Numbered from the stretch's first letter, positions 1 through 13,034 are shown. The stretch is DNA of 64,000 nucleotides from Micromussa lordhowensis (GCA_964020085.1 OZ026595.1:20675153-20739152), one strand, 5' to 3'. The notes: generated from the sequence alone by a model not told the origin. Numbers and translations: made by a program.

Positions 1-192
1 ATTTTAAATGATTGAATAAACCATTATAGGAATAAGTATACAGACGAGAAGCTCTTTAATATCTTAAGTTAACACCCGGCGAGGTTTCCGTTTCATTTTA
101 AGTAGGCAAAGTTTCATTCTGAACGCTCTTGTTCGTGATTCGTAACTATAAGCAATTAACCACTTCTACATAACATTTGCCGAAATAAGCTT

Positions 193-613
193 GTTCAAGG
201 GGGGATTTTGCCTGAATTAAGTGAAATTTTACGAAGTTTAAAGAGGGATTAAAAGAAAAAAGAAAGGTTATGGAACATCACCAGACAGTTGACCGCCCCC
301 AAAATGGCACCCCAGGCTGGTGGACAACTGTTTGGTGTACGTCTACCAATTTTTAACTTCAAATTCTAATTTTAAAACAACACCAAATCTTCAAAATTTC
401 CTATTTCCATAAATTTAACAAATACTTTGAGAAAAACTATCTATCTCCAAATATACCAAAAAATCGCCAAAAAATTTACAAAACAGCCCAGAACATAGAT
501 ATGTGGGATGAGCGGAGGGATTCTTGACTGCTTAAAACGTGAACAAGATATTTGCATCAAAACCATAATACCCAGCCAAAATACGGCCTTCAGGTAGAAC
601 CCCGCCTTAAGAT
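193..613 (-). mobile_element. Short non-autonomous DNA element, family A copy 1
   Basis: About 420 bp that, read on the minus strand, matches the copies at 32408-32700 and 32995-33416 over most of its length. Shared landmarks are the TTAAGGCGGG-type end, the central AGTTTTTCTCAAAGGAT block and the CAACTGTCTGGTG block near the other end. The better preserved copy at 32995 has inverted ends, so this is a MITE-like family. The left end here, around a run of six C on the minus strand, is degenerate, so the boundary is approximate. No coding capacity was seen. Confidence 0.7.
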
Positions 614-958
614 GAAGCCATACATTCGACAGTTAGTACCATACAAGTTCAGAGTACTTCTATTGACGGCCTGTTTCATTTTGATCATTTATTCCACGAG
701 CGCGCGTTCGATATGAGATGGTAGAGAGCCAACGAGGCGCGTTGCGCAATCATCTCATGGAATAATATTTTTTTATTAAAACGTCCCCAAAATATACAAA
801 TCTACAATAAAACAAAAACGTTAAAAAAATAATACGTGCACGCTTACCATATGGTATGCATGGTATAGTGGCTCGTATACCATGATGGCTAAGCCAATGA
901 TGCAGTTTTTAATAATACGACATAATAACTTGTCCCAAGAGAAGATCAAAGTACCTAC
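614..958. other. Unassigned AT-rich sequence
   Basis: No convincing gene, RNA or repeat was seen between the family A element and the candidate exon that follows. If that exon is real, this would be the 5' part of its first intron. Confidence 0.4.
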
Positions 959-1084
959 CTTGATCATTTCTTGCTTGTCCATATTATTATAACGCCGGAT
1001 AGTTTCTTCTACTTTCAGGTAAATAGCTGAAACAGCCAATGCACCAAATGTTTTGTTGAACCTATACACTTTACAGCTTTTCAT
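959..1084 (-). CDS. Candidate first exon of an unidentified gene running off the left edge
   Basis: A 42-codon open stretch with protein-like composition, beginning MKSCKVYRFNKTFGAL and ending with a basic/acidic helix-like segment (YNNMDKQEMIK). It is followed by a good donor (AAG|GTAGGT on the minus strand), and the exon is an exact number of codons. The ATG context is weak, with T at -3, so the exon could instead begin at an internal acceptor. No family was recognised. Further exons would lie below position 800 or outside the window. The support is coding appearance plus one splice site only. Confidence 0.3.
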
Positions 1085-2289
1085 TAATTAAACTTTCTGG
1101 GCCAATTATTCACGCTTTAACGTAGTGATCTTGAATCGCGACTTATCCGCTTTATTAGAGCGTAGATCTTAGAGCTAGAGAGTTCCATGTAAATCCCTTC
1201 AAAACCAGGTCTTAGACGCGAAGCTAGGGTTTTTTTTTCAACTTATGAACTCTCTCCGAATTTCCTTGAATTTAAGAGACTTTCAAGCATAAGAAAAAGT
1301 AAGTATGACATACCCAGGCGAAGTAATTTTTAAAAACCCTTAGTGCTCAGATCCTCGAAAGGATTCCAAAAGAACCGTTCATGCTTGCGTTTATCCATTA
1401 CCAATACAAACGTTAAAAAAACAGGGCTGCAAGCATAAATAATAATGTCATTCCCAGCAGTATCGATAATGGTAAGATAATGTGTTTTATCGACGAGCTG
1501 GCAAATCATGGAGACTGCAATTAGTTAAAGTTGAAGGGGTTTATCTCGATATACTTAATGTGGATTATAAATTCTTAGATAGAAACTGAATAATGGGGGT
1601 TGAAATCATGGCGCAATACACAGTCCATACTGTAATAATTCAGTATTTTTTCCAGACATAATTTTTCATCTGATTATATTTATACACAGCCGCTTTGGTC
1701 CTTGTTTGTGCCCCCAATCAACAGAAAAATACGCGAAAACGCGTTTCAATGCAAACGAAAAGCTTGCAAACTATGCTTTTTCGCATGAATTCCATTCGCG
1801 ATTTGAGAACGATTAGGCATATGATTTTAAACTCGCACTTCCTTGAGAAACTCTTCCTGTGCGAATTTTTCGCGAAATTAGCAAAAGCAAAATTCTCTCA
1901 ACAATTAAAAACATCAAAACGCGCTGACTACACTAACTGCGAAGACAGACCATGCTTGGTACACGAAGGCTGTGAGGATCACGTCCACTGTATAAACTTG
2001 AGCACCTTTGGAGCCTAAGTCTGCCTTGATGCGTGAATTGTGAAACTTTAATTAAAGCTTCTATCGTCCATAATTTAGATATTTTGCCTTTGAGTTTATC
2101 AGTTTGCATCTATATAATGAAAATTATATCTTTGCTGAGCTAGAAACTTGAAAATCATTTTTATTCTTAACATCAGCATCTGAAGTGTTAACCACTGCAA
2201 AATATAATTTGTATTCTGGCTTGGATCTACATTTGGAACTTTTCTTAAACACTATGATTTTGACGGTGTTATGTGTATCGGTTTCTATT
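1085..2289. other. Intergenic, no supported gene
   Basis: AT-rich sequence with scattered short open frames. A 107-codon + strand frame at 1695-2018 has no recognisable domain and no splice context. Nothing here is annotated as a gene. Confidence 0.5.
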
Positions 2290-3010
2290 CTATTCCTAAC
2301 TCGTCATTCCTTATTTTAATTGAACTGTGCAGCAAACAAATATAAAAAAAACATCTGCATGTTTTTCTTGCGCATTTGCCAAAAAGGGAGAGAAAAAGAC
2401 TGGAGAATTCTAAACAGTGCATCTGACTGTGGTTTGCGTATCATTGCTTGTTTTACTCCAAACTGCTTCAATTCTCTTTCAAACTGTGCTGTGCAACAAA
2501 CAGATTTCAATAAAAACTGTGTATTAAAAGGTACAAAAAAAATAAAAACATAGGGGAAAAACGTCTGGAATATGATGAAAAGTAAATTTGACAGTGGTTG
2601 CGCATCAATATTTGTTTATTTCCTACCCTCGTCATTTCTAAACTGTACGGTAAACAAATAACAAATGTACAGTTTCGTTGAGCAGTTGCCAAAAAAGAGA
2701 TTGAAAACAGCAGACGTACGGTATATGACAAGAAGTAATATGCATGTGGTTTTGCGCATTATTGTTTGTTTTATTTCCCATTCTCGTCATTTCTTTTTCA
2801 AATGTACTTTGCAGCAAACAAACATCAATAGAAACTGTACATTATTTTTGAGCGTTCGCCAAAAAAGAGAGATTGACTTTTGAGTAACAACGTATGTTTT
2901 GTCCTACCTTCTTCATTTCTTGTTTTAACTGATCTGCGCAGCAAATTAATAGCGATGACAACTGTATATTTTTGTTGATTAGGCGCCAAACCAGATTGAC
3001 AAAGATAAGA
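2290..3010 (+). repeat. Diverged tandem repeat, unit about 158 bp, roughly five units
   Basis: A landmark of the type AACTGTNCNGCAAACAAA recurs at about 2323, 2480, 2640, 2799 and 2926, giving spacings near 157, 160, 158 and 127 bp. Each is followed by a GCCAAAAAAGAGAG-type block (2377, 2689, 2855) and by TTTGCGCAT..TTGTTTGTTTTATT and TCGTCATTTCT blocks. Units are heavily diverged and the last is shortened. Small open frames on both strands through the array are by-products of the repeat. Satellite remnant and old local duplication are both possible. Confidence 0.7.
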
Positions 3011-3060
3011 GAATAACAGTTCCATGCATTCATTTTATAGCATGTTATGTACATGGTTTC

Positions 3061-4968
3061 AGAAAGTCACGAACCTCTCTAAGTTTTTCACTCTACCTTC
3101 CAGTTTTCTTCCCATCACGATCTTAATTTTCAGCACATATTACTTGAGGACTTAATCCTTTTGTTACACCATTTGTGCGCGTTTTTTTGGTATCCTCTTC
3201 GTAGTAAGCTTTCAATCAGAAACGCATGTACAATGTTCAAATTTAAATAGATAACAGCTCATACATATTGGGAAACAGTTGCCAAAAAACGCCGTTTATT
3301 ACTTGCCGTTTAGTTCTTGAGCTAGATAATAGCTAAATGTTGTGTAGTCGGGCACATTTGATGTCATTGGTCAGTTTGTATCGTGCCGCAGTATTGATCT
3401 TAAGGAACAGCACCTGTATCTGGCGATGTTTAAGTCTCCATCGATGACTTTGCGCCGTTGCATATTATGAACTCTTGGAACCACTAAGGAACTTTCAAGC
3501 TTGTCAACGGCCTTCATTGTTTAGTTGTTTCTACGCCAGTAGCCGCGCTATAAAGATTTGCGAAATTTACCCTCGATCATTTATTCTTACGCAAATGTGG
3601 ACAAATCTTTTCAAATGCAGCGAGTGATCTACACGAAATGATATTCGGCCGGCAAATCTCCCTCTATACGTGTTATGAGTGCCGATTAAATAACACTTTT
3701 TGAACATATTCACACCGGGCCGCTTATTTTCTAAATGACTTTGTTATTAGGTCATCAGCCACTTTTTGTGTTTTGGTACAACGATTCTTGTTGTGTTTTC
3801 ACTATTCTGAGTTAATAGTTGCCTTTTCTAAGGCAGGTCACCGGATATTTTTTACACGTGTCTTGATCATGCGTTTTAGACCCAGGTGGTCTTCCTACGC
3901 AGCAGACCTTTGTTGTTAATGTCTTAATACCTTCTCTTGGGATGTTAAGCTGAAAAAAGCGTTGGTGGATTAGCAAGCGAAAGCTTTCTCAGCCATGTGT
4001 AGCTTAAGCTGATTTCAGAGTCAACCAGGTCGGTTTTGCTTATCGCCGATCTCACCAGAGATATCGATCAATCTCGGAATCTGACTAAGTTCGAGCCAAA
4101 AGCGATATTGCAAAACTACATGCCGAATGAATGACAATGACAATTTCGCAATCAGCAAATGAGAAATTATCATATCCTCTTGACAGATCTTACCACCATG
4201 AATAGAAAATTTCATCATGGAAGACCACTACACTTTGAGTGAAATTTCGTTTAAGAGGACCTTCGTATCCTAATCTCATTTCAAGTTTGTAAAACACAAT
4301 GGGTTTGTGTGTTCTTTTTAGCGGCCAATTCTCAACATCCTTGTTCAGTTAAGGTGACTAGTCATTTGAATAAAATACAAAAAAAAACTAGTCATTTGTC
4401 GCCGACTCAAGCGTAACAGACTTTATGAACTGGCATTGCGCGCCGCTCCATATCTATACAGAAGGTTCTGTAACAATGGTTGCGGTGGTTAGCAGCTAAA
4501 ACATGCAGCCACCTGTGAGTTAAACACTTACTACACGTGACGTTTTTTTCTTCTGTACACCATTATACAGTGAAAATTTCTCATTTTTAATTACTTCTCT
4601 TCAGTAAAAGCTCTGAAAATAACAATATACTCTATTTCACAAAATATAACCACACTTGGATGTTTCTAACTCTTTGTTCTTCAATATATTCGTCGCCCAC
4701 ATAACTTCTTGTACATTTTTGAATATCAAAAGTTACTTTTTTAACATATTGTTTTACATAAATACACTGTTATTTATATTAGCTCTCCTTAATAAAGTTC
4801 TTTTTTCAAAGTGTTTCATTTAACTCGAATTGGCTCATTCATAGCCTAATGCTTCTCTGGTTATTTCCATTTGGCACTCTTACAAAGCACGCGCTTTATT
4901 ATGCGTTTTTATGCGTGCAAGTAAACTCAAAATTATGAAAAACATGTTCAAAGTTCAGGCGGTTGAAG
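3061..4968. other. Intergenic / possible 3' flank of the zinc-finger gene
   Basis: No supported gene or repeat. The part next to 4969 should hold the 3' untranslated region of the minus-strand zinc-finger gene. TTTATT-type strings (AATAAA on the minus strand) occur in this AT-rich stretch, for example near 4749 and 4896, but no single polyadenylation site can be chosen. Confidence 0.4.
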
Positions 4969-5888
4969 TCAGTAAAAGACTTGTTCTCTTTGTGATTCAA
5001 GGAGGTTTTTGAACGGCATGTTTTCTCTCATTTGCTCTGTGACCGAGTCAGGAGCGGGGAGGCGGGCGTTTTGCTGCTCCGGGCGATGGTGATTTGAGTT
5101 GGATTTCTCCAGATAATACGCGTGGTGAATGCGAATATGCGTGCGTAGGTTGCTCGAGCTGATAAACTTCCAGTTACAGATGTTACACTTGTACGGTTTT
5201 TCCCCGGTGTGGGTCAGAATGTGCGATTGTAGGTTGCCGGAGGTCGTGAAGGCTTTGGAGCACTGTTTGCACTTGTATGGCCGCTCGCCCGTGTGGATAC
5301 GAACGTGCCTTCGTAGATCGCTCGAGCTCACAAACGCTTTGGGACAGTACTGGCACTTGTGCGGTTTCTCGCCCGTGTGCGTCAGGATGTGTCTCTGTAA
5401 GTTGGTCAGCTGAGCGAATCCACGGCAGCAGATATTACACGTGTATGGCTTTTCGCCGGTGTGAATTCGGTTGTGGATTTTCAGGTGGGCCGCTAGGGCG
5501 AAAGCCTTCGGGCATTTCTGGCATTTGTACGGCTTCTGGCCTGTGTGGATAAGGACATGGCGTTGAAAATTCCACGAGCGGGTGAACACCTTACTACAGT
5601 GCTGGCACGTGTAAGGTTTTTCGTTCCCCGTTGAATCTGTCTCCTTTTCCTCTTTAATGGCCGCAAAATCTGCCAAGCGCTCGCTTTCAGGACGTTCCTC
5701 CCTGCTCCACGCGTTAATCCTCTTTTCACTATCGCCGTGAAAGCCGTTCTGTCCGTTATATTCCTTGCTTGTGTTGATGACATGCGGTTCGTTGTTTGGC
5801 ATAACTAGCGGTTGGACATAAGGAGCTGTGAGACGGAACAGTTCAGCTTGCGAAGATGCTACAGTTGGTGGAGTATCCTCGGTGTTGT
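4969..5888 (-). CDS. C2H2 zinc-finger protein, last coding exon (six fingers)
   Basis: Encodes six consecutive C2H2 fingers (C-X2-C-X12-H-X3-H) joined by TGEKP-type linkers, so a sequence-specific nuclear DNA-binding protein is expected. Finger cores run from YTCQHCSKVF to YKCNICNWKF and are followed by a ~45-residue tail ending REQVFY. A ~100-residue acidic/polar region precedes the fingers. The frame stays open to an ATG at 6114 (381 codons), but a strong minus-strand acceptor (TTTACAG|ACAACACC at 5888) and the non-protein-like residues upstream suggest a spliced terminal exon with 5' exons not found here. Linkers 1 and 4 deviate (TGQKP, TGERP). The fingers do not match a named family I can identify with confidence. 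Antisense open frames over this exon are shadows. Confidence 0.8.
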
Positions 5889-6114
5889 CTGTAAATTTAA
5901 GAATGTAACAACTGTTGGAAAAAATTACTTCAGCAACACTAAGTTTACTTAAGTAATAAGCAGTTACAATTAACATTTCGAGGTCGGTCTTGCACCTCCC
6001 TGGTAGAAAACCGCAATAGTTAATACGTTTATCGTTTATCATACGCAAAGTGTATCTAGACGGCTTAACGAGAATACGGTTGTTTGTAGTTGGCAGAGTA
6101 GCCAAGATTTTCAT

Positions 6115-8850
6115 GCCGACTGGTAGATTTAGTGGTGTTAATTCGGCAAACCAATTCCCAATAACTGTACTGTAAACACTGCTTCGTTAACGCTTCTCTT
6201 TGAGAAGTTTTAAAGGTGATAATTGAATTGATTCTTGGTTATTCAGTCTTTACAGTGACTTTATTACACTGCTGAATGCCTGTTTAACAACGAAAGTACA
6301 TTTAACCGAAACTGTAAATCTTTAAACTGAGTTTACAAAAATCTACCAGACTACGAAAAAGCCGAAGTCGGGCATTTTTTGTCTTTTTAGAAGGAACGAT
6401 ATTAGTCTTGTGATGAACTGTAAGCGGCGACAAGTAAAGACGAGCAATTTTGTTTGGGTTTTACTATGAATGTTTAATGGTTTAAAATACCATTTTACAA
6501 AAGTCATCAAACACCACGAAGATTTTTCTTGATGCATTTTAACAGTTCCCTTAATCCGAAGGCTCTTTAATAAACCGCAAATCAGACAGGAAAGCATAAT
6601 AATTTTACCTAAAATCTTTTTGGGTAGAATCAAACGCCAAAATAACTGTATTTTTATGTTCAATCGAGAACAAAAGCTCACTAGTTCTAAAATGTTATGT
6701 ATTGAAATGCTGTCTACAGGACATAAAAAGCTGTAAATAGATAAGACAAGAAATTCTAAACCCGTTTGCTGTGTAAATGTTCTGATTTTTTCATAAAGCC
6801 ACTGACAGAGAGGAGAAGAAAATCGCTTCGATGTTTGTACTCCGAGAATAAATAATTTAGCACCGGTAAGAAGCTGTTTTGTAATCGTGAAAGAGGACAA
6901 ACCATGGACGTGCCTTTTCTCCTCTACCCTACCACATTTTACCTATATCCTGCTCAAATGTTTCAGGACATTTACTATGTCTAATCTAATTTTCGTATCC
7001 ATTGGGGAGTGACATTGGAGTCTTAAGTAGCTGGTAATATTTCGTTGATGCCTTTTAAGAGACCTTCCAGGTATTTTACGGGTAGCAAGGTCGACTCATC
7101 TTTAAAATTCTCCACAAAGAGGAAAACTTAACCCAAAAAAGAAAATCTTCAGAACAGCCATTTGACAGATATTCGCTTCGACAGGAGAATAATATCTTGT
7201 TAAAACTGTCGGCGAAGAGTTAAGCAGACCGAGGCACTTTCAAATAAACTGACCGGCCAATTTTCGTTTAACAACTGAGAAGTAACTTGTCCTAAGTCGC
7301 CATGCAGTGAAAAAGACAATTAAAAAATGATTATGATTTTCCTTTCATGAGATATAGACTCTCTTTCTTCATTTCTTTTAAAAGATTCGATCGTTCTCTA
7401 GCACTAGAAACACTAGGAACTTACGTTAAAAAGGTAGAAATTTGTAATATAAACGGTCACAACTCGAGCGTACGAAAAGGACTTAAAATTAACTTACCAA
7501 AGTACGTGATATTGTTTTTCTTGAATTCCTTCTTTTTGATTAAAAATGAGCGAGGCATTCTTGATTTGTGTGGTTCTTTGGCTTGATATGTAGATCTCTG
7601 TAGATGGACGTCAGTCGGAACTCTAGGATAATCTTGGTGTATGATTCAGGCTTCGGCGATCGTGCGCTAACTTTGGTTTAAAATGAACTGAAGAATCCTG
7701 CGCTGGTTGAGTTATTATAGGCCTCGAGAGTGGCCTGGACAGGTGTAGCGACGATATACAGCGGTCGTAAACAATTTCCCACTTGCTAGCCTGGCGCAAA
7801 CTTTCATACATGGAGACTGAATGCCCCTTGATCATATCACGACAAAAGAATAAAACAATCTGTTATTTAAAACAACAACCTCTTTGCAATACTACTGGCC
7901 GGGTATTAATTTATTAAAGACCTGCCCCGGCTCCATCAAGAATTCAATGCTTTGCAGGTTGCGCAAGTAGGAAAATGGCTAAACGACTAATCCTGCTTGA
8001 CAATGGGCCGCTGTCGGCCAATCTCAACCGGGATATCGCATTGCGCATGCATGATAGGATAGTTTGTTTAAATCTTGGAAGGCTTGTTCGCTGCTAGTGG
8101 CGCCGATAACCGACCAATCACAAGGCAGAGCGCCAAATAACTTTCGCATGAGCACAACTGAGCGAGAACAATGCTATCGATGAGTATTCTGACCAAGGAG
8201 ACCGCCATGAATAAAGTAAGACAAACGCCCAAGGTCTCTTTCCACTTTCCACTATATGATAGCAACACATTCCTTTGCCGCAAAAATAATGTGTCGCGGT
8301 GATTACGATATCGTTGTCACCTTTGAAAACAGATTTAGAAAGCGGACTGTAAACCCAAGCAATGTCCTTTTGTGTTGCGCGTTATGAAATTTTAATTTGG
8401 AAATATTTGGAAGTATGTTATTTGTCACTGAACCATGCCGTGTCAATTATTCATACAATAGGTAAACTGCCTTTTGTCCGCGGCTCTGAAATGGAGCCGT
8501 GAAATACTTCATTTATCCTGCCCTCTAAACAAGTCGTTCCTCTCTTGAAACACGCGATTCGTCACTCGGCTGACATGTTTATTTTGCGCGGGCGAACTTC
8601 GAGTTGGTGCGAACGATTTATCAAAACATTTCAAACAAGATCGACACTTTGTTCAATCGCATGAGCTAATTACTTCTGAGAACATGCTTTTGTTTGATTT
8701 TGGCCACTGCTAGCGTCGTGCACATAGCAACGCCACCAGTCACTCTCGCCTTTGCCACTTGTTCGTTTGGTAAAGGCACGTGCGCTGCAAAACAGGTGCG
8801 ATACTACCCCCGAGCGATGAGAACAAAGGCATGTCAACGTTCTCCGCTAG
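6115..8850. other. No supported gene; may contain upstream intron of the zinc-finger gene
   Basis: A 185-codon minus-strand open frame (6343-6900) is rich in Leu, Ile, Phe and Lys as expected of translated AT-rich noncoding DNA, and shows no domain. From about 8450 to 8820 the sequence becomes richer in CpG and CACGTG-like words and could be a promoter, but no gene was tied to it. Confidence 0.35.
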
Positions 8851-9055
8851 ACAATGGAGGAAAATGAGAAGAAATTTTTCCGTCAGTTCTCACTGAAATC
8901 TCGACAATTATTTCAAACCGAGGTAGAAGAGAATGGAAAAGCTCCGTGACTGCTTGCACGGCGTTTTTTTCTCACTTTTGGCGCATACCGAGTTGAACAA
9001 TGCACACGCGCGCACGGAAAGCCTGAATTGACCTGTTCTAAAGTGGGGAAGGCAT

Positions 9056-9092
9056 AGATGGATGGGTGGATCAGATGGATGGATGGGTGACT
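9056..9092 (+). repeat. (GATG)n microsatellite
   Basis: Imperfect run of ATGG/GGTG tetranucleotides, interrupted by GGATCA. Simple-sequence repeat; it explains the His/Pro/Ser-rich minus-strand frame at 8913-9107. Confidence 0.8.
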
Positions 9093-9107
9093 GTCAATAT
9101 ATATCAT

Positions 9108-10078
9108 AAAATGTGAGTTAACAAAGGTTCAGTAGTTTTAAGTCTTAACCTTGAAGCTCTAGAAACAGTTCGGTTTCTACCAAGGGAAAGAAAATGTCAA
9201 GGAAAAGCAAATTAAGAAAAGGAAATTGTATAATTTTGCGGTTTCTATTGTAAACAACGACATGGTCGATCACTTGACTGGGAAGCTAACGTGAGCTCTA
9301 CAGCTCAGAGGAAAACCTGTCACGGTACTCAGTAGCCAGATTTACGACTGTTAAGAGTCTGAAATCAGTAACATGATAGACTATTAAGAACTTGCAACAT
9401 AAGCAAAGCGAAAAGATGAAAGCCGGTTTATCGTCAGAGCAAATATAGTACCAAGACAGCAGATAACCCATATTGTAAACATGAAGGAAATGTTTGAATA
9501 AAAGACGAATGAAAAAGCGCGTGCGAATCCTTAGTTTTACAAGATCTTCAGCTTCGTTGACAAGAGAAGAATGTTTTAAGCAAATGGAAAAAAAGCCACA
9601 TGGCTCAGTTTTGCATGTGCTCAGGAATGTATTTGAAGTTATATTGAAGGTGTGAGTCAATTAGCCAAACAAATCCATTTAGACTATTTACGCCCAATTG
9701 AACAGCTCTGATTTCTTTAACATCGTGCGCGAAAGAAAGATATATCGCTCTAATCACTGAGAAAAAATTGTCAAAACGCACACATGACTGCACGTATGCG
9801 CAATTTAAAAACCCATTTTCCTTGTCGCTTTTGACGCATATTTGATAATAGGGCACTTGCTCCAAAAGGGCTATTAAACTAAGATTTAAATCCCATAAGT
9901 CGGTTACAGGCTTTAAAAAGTTACATCACTTAAGAAGCTCAACGGGCCCACTGGAATGATTTAGCTAGTTCAGCAAGCAATGCAAGGAAGAAGGACTTTG
10001 AGAGAATTTTGAAACGAATTTCAACCTGAATAGGGCTGATTTAATTCCATTCGTTTAGGAAGTTACCGGTTGACAAAA
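9108..10078. other. No supported gene
   Basis: Two minus-strand open frames (120 and 86 codons, overlapping out of phase) have no recognisable domains or splice context. The final ~60 bp may be the 5' untranslated region of the candidate exon at 10079. Confidence 0.35.
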
Positions 10079-10167
10079 ATGGCAGGTATTATAGACGAAA
10101 CAAAAAAAGCTGTATTGGAGCAAAATGGCTATTCAGTATATATGCCCTGGAGCTGTGCCAAACGAAA
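10079..10167 (+). CDS. Candidate first coding exon of an unidentified gene
   Basis: ATG in a strong context (AAAAATGG, A at -3 and G at +4) opens 29 codons plus 2 nt starting MAGIIDETKKAVLEQNGYSV and ending in a basic CAKRK stretch. A consensus donor follows (CGAAA|GTAAGT, then a T-run). The peptide looks like real protein, but no family was recognised and no phase-compatible downstream exon was found. An isolated first exon with a large intron is the simplest reading; chance is the alternative. Confidence 0.35.
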
Positions 10168-13030
10168 GTAAGTTTTTTTTTTCGTAACTTCGCACTCTAG
10201 AAGAACGAATTAAAATCAACACAAAAACCCCGAAGACATGGAAAGGCAATTGAAGATTTCTATCGTTTCTCGACGCGAAACTCCGTCATGGTTCATTACA
10301 GTCCACTGAACAAGGACTTATTTACATGACCGAAAGTTTGATTAAAAGATCCCACGCTTTCTTTCAGTTCCTGAAGGACCAATTTCAATTCTTTGTAGAA
10401 ACAGATGGCAATCTTTTCTATCGTTGGCTCGTGTCAGCCTCAGGTTGTTTTTATATATAAGGGCAGTCTGTGGGGATAGCAACAAAGCGATTAAGCAATA
10501 GAGAATTTCGCTGTTGGAATTTTAACTTAACATTGTTTCAGCCTATGAATTTTTAGCTTAGGTATTTGCAAATGACATACTGAAATACCATGGTCACGGC
10601 TTGGAATAATCTACATAAAAATGGCCCATTCTAAAACTGCCTAGTTGAGCCAGTTGAATCGAACGCTTTTAAGAATAGAAGGAAAAAGAACAGCAGTCTC
10701 GATCGTAAAGGATACGTTTATGCGTAATTGACCCCAGAACTGATTTAGCGGATTGTAAACACGAGGAACCTTAATGTGTTCTATCTGTATATAAACCTAT
10801 GTTTATGCAAAACATAAATATCTGATGTTTGGGATTTTGTCAAATTTTACAGTCCCATCCTTCTATTCTAGCCTTCGCGGCTCTTTTCCTGACAAAACAA
10901 ATATGAAGCCAAAACTCCCATATTTCCGGGAATGTTACTTTATTTCAATAGTTTCGCATGCATAACTTTACTACAACAAAAGTTAAATGCTTAGTTCGTA
11001 CCTAAGTGGTTAAAGAATAAACAGCTTAGGCATTGCATTCGTTAAACCAAGGACAGTGATACCCTTTCGGCCCCCGATAGATCTGCTCAACCACATTTTT
11101 TTCATGCACGCAACTTTCAAATTTAAGCCTTACAGTGGGAATAGAAAAAAAAAGTGCAGAACAATTCAGTTTCGCTAAACTGGAAAAAGGAAATTATCTG
11201 GACCCAATCGCGGTGAAACAGAACAGTTACCGAAGGAAAAATGACTATAAGCGATGCCGTTTTAGCTCCGGAGTCCTCGCGGGGTAATTTTACGAGACGT
11301 TAACAAAACCACAGGAACAATAGCGCCATCTGGTCATCAAGTGTATCTGAAACGACAAAGGTAAATATTAAAGGTTCAATAACAGCTTATTGTATTAAGG
11401 GGTTACTGAAGCGACATGGAGCTGGAATGATTTGATTTGGAAATTTCATTGGCAAAACTTGCAAGAAATATTCGAATTAAAAAGTATGCTAGACATGAAA
11501 TTTATTTTATGGTAAGTCTCTTTTTGTTATCAGTTATAAAATAACCGAATTATTTTCCAAGTTTTCTCTTTCTGTTATTTCATTATATTCTTTTAAAAAG
11601 ATATCTAAAAAAAGAGCATCGGATAAAAATAAAAATACCTAAGTTATTGACCGAGATCTTTGATGAGTTCATGATAAGTTTTATTTGGTTTGGAATCATG
11701 TCGCGTGTCGTTCTTCGCATTACCTCGTAGTTTCGAGACGTACGTCAATTTTCCACTTAAGGATAACCAACTCGCTATAGCGCCGGGTTTCTTTTTAGTT
11801 AACTGAGCTCTGAAATTGCTTACTACCTACAACTTGCCCATATCGCCGAACAACAGATGAGATGCCTTGACCTTTTCCCTTCAAGCTCTGGTGAATATTA
11901 GCACAGGGCTAAAACTAAAATGCGGCACCGTAAATTATTCACTTGACACCAGACACAAGTGTACATAGCCACGCGGTAAAAGTGTTTAAAATCAATACAA
12001 CCGCACGCATAAAACTGATTAAAACGCGATTCAGATTTGCAAAATTAAGACACTTCATAAGCCGAGTACATCTTTCATTTTTATCCACTGTTGTCCTCAA
12101 AGCGGATCGGATCTATCATTTGCCTTCACGATAAAAAAATATCCAGCCAATAAGAATAATTTCATCGTCATGTTTGAGATTTCAACAGGTACACCTGCTG
12201 GAAGAGGCATTGAACAATTCCTAGGTTCTTTTGAGCTTCATTACCGAAATCATTACAATACACCTCTTCCATATTGTCATTTTTTACTCCAGTGAGGTGA
12301 TTATTCATTCTTCTGTAAAGCCTAGGGGTTCCTAATCTAACCCTGACCTGTTCAAAAACATCACAAAGCAGTCATCATAAAATAAACTGGATTTTCTTGC
12401 ATTTATTTCATTCTTTTATCTTATTTTTTTGGTGGTAAGTTTTAGACTAAGCGGCAATTTCAATTTTTTTTTCCTTTTGTTTCGATGATATGATGCTAGA
12501 GATTGCCATATTTCACGGAAGAAAAAGACCACAGCAAACAAAAATGATTGTTTATTCAAACAACATCGTTGCTTGTGACGCTAGCTTTTTTCAGGGTAGT
12601 AGCAATTTAACCTAATAAAAACCATTCACCATGGGGTTCTTAAACTACAGTCAAACAATAAAGAGATATTTTTTTCGTTGAAAGGAGTTTCCTTTCGGGC
12701 GAAATCCTAAGCTCCTAAAAGGGGCCGCGCCGAATTGAAATACGTCCTAAATATCATTGCGTGGTAACAAAATGTGGCTCTTTCGGATATCTTCGGCCTT
12801 CGGCCTTGGTCGATGTTGGGAAATTTTAAGCTTCGGTCTTGTTCGGTGATGTGTAAGGGTGCCCATGAACAAAAGAACAAAGGTTAATACGAAAAATGCA
12901 CAGTTTTAATTTGGCGTACAATTTAAGTGAGGTATAGGAACGTTGAAACGCATTTGTTTTCAAGTTAACTAGGATAAGATTCCAACGCTAATATTAATGT
13001 TTTAGCCCATCCAGGAGCGAAAATAAAAAA
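10168..13030. other. No supported gene
   Basis: Long AT-rich stretch with only short chance frames (for example 63 codons at 11943-12134). It would be intronic if the exon at 10079 is real. No clear repeat was recognised apart from short CTTCGGCCTTCGG-type words near 12790. Confidence 0.35.
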
Positions 13031-13034
13031 TAAA

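Noticed and set aside
1695..2018. 107-codon + strand open frame
   Set aside because: No recognisable motif and no exon context. Looks like translated noncoding sequence.
2290..3010. CRISPR-like direct repeats
   Set aside because: Units are ~158 bp and strongly diverged in an animal genome, with no short identical repeats or unique spacers. It is a decayed tandem array.
5129..5783. Open frames overlapping the zinc-finger exon in other phases and on the + strand
   Set aside because: They follow the periodic finger repeats and are shadows of the real minus-strand coding sequence.
6343..6900. 185-codon minus-strand open frame
   Set aside because: Composition (Leu/Ile/Phe/Lys-rich), no domain, no splice or Kozak support. 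Likely chance in AT-rich DNA, though its length is somewhat notable.
8854..8949. Possible short + strand exon starting MEENEKKFFRQFSL in CpG-richer sequence
   Set aside because: Stops after 31 codons, and the only candidate donor (GAG|GTAGAA) is weak. No downstream exon was found.
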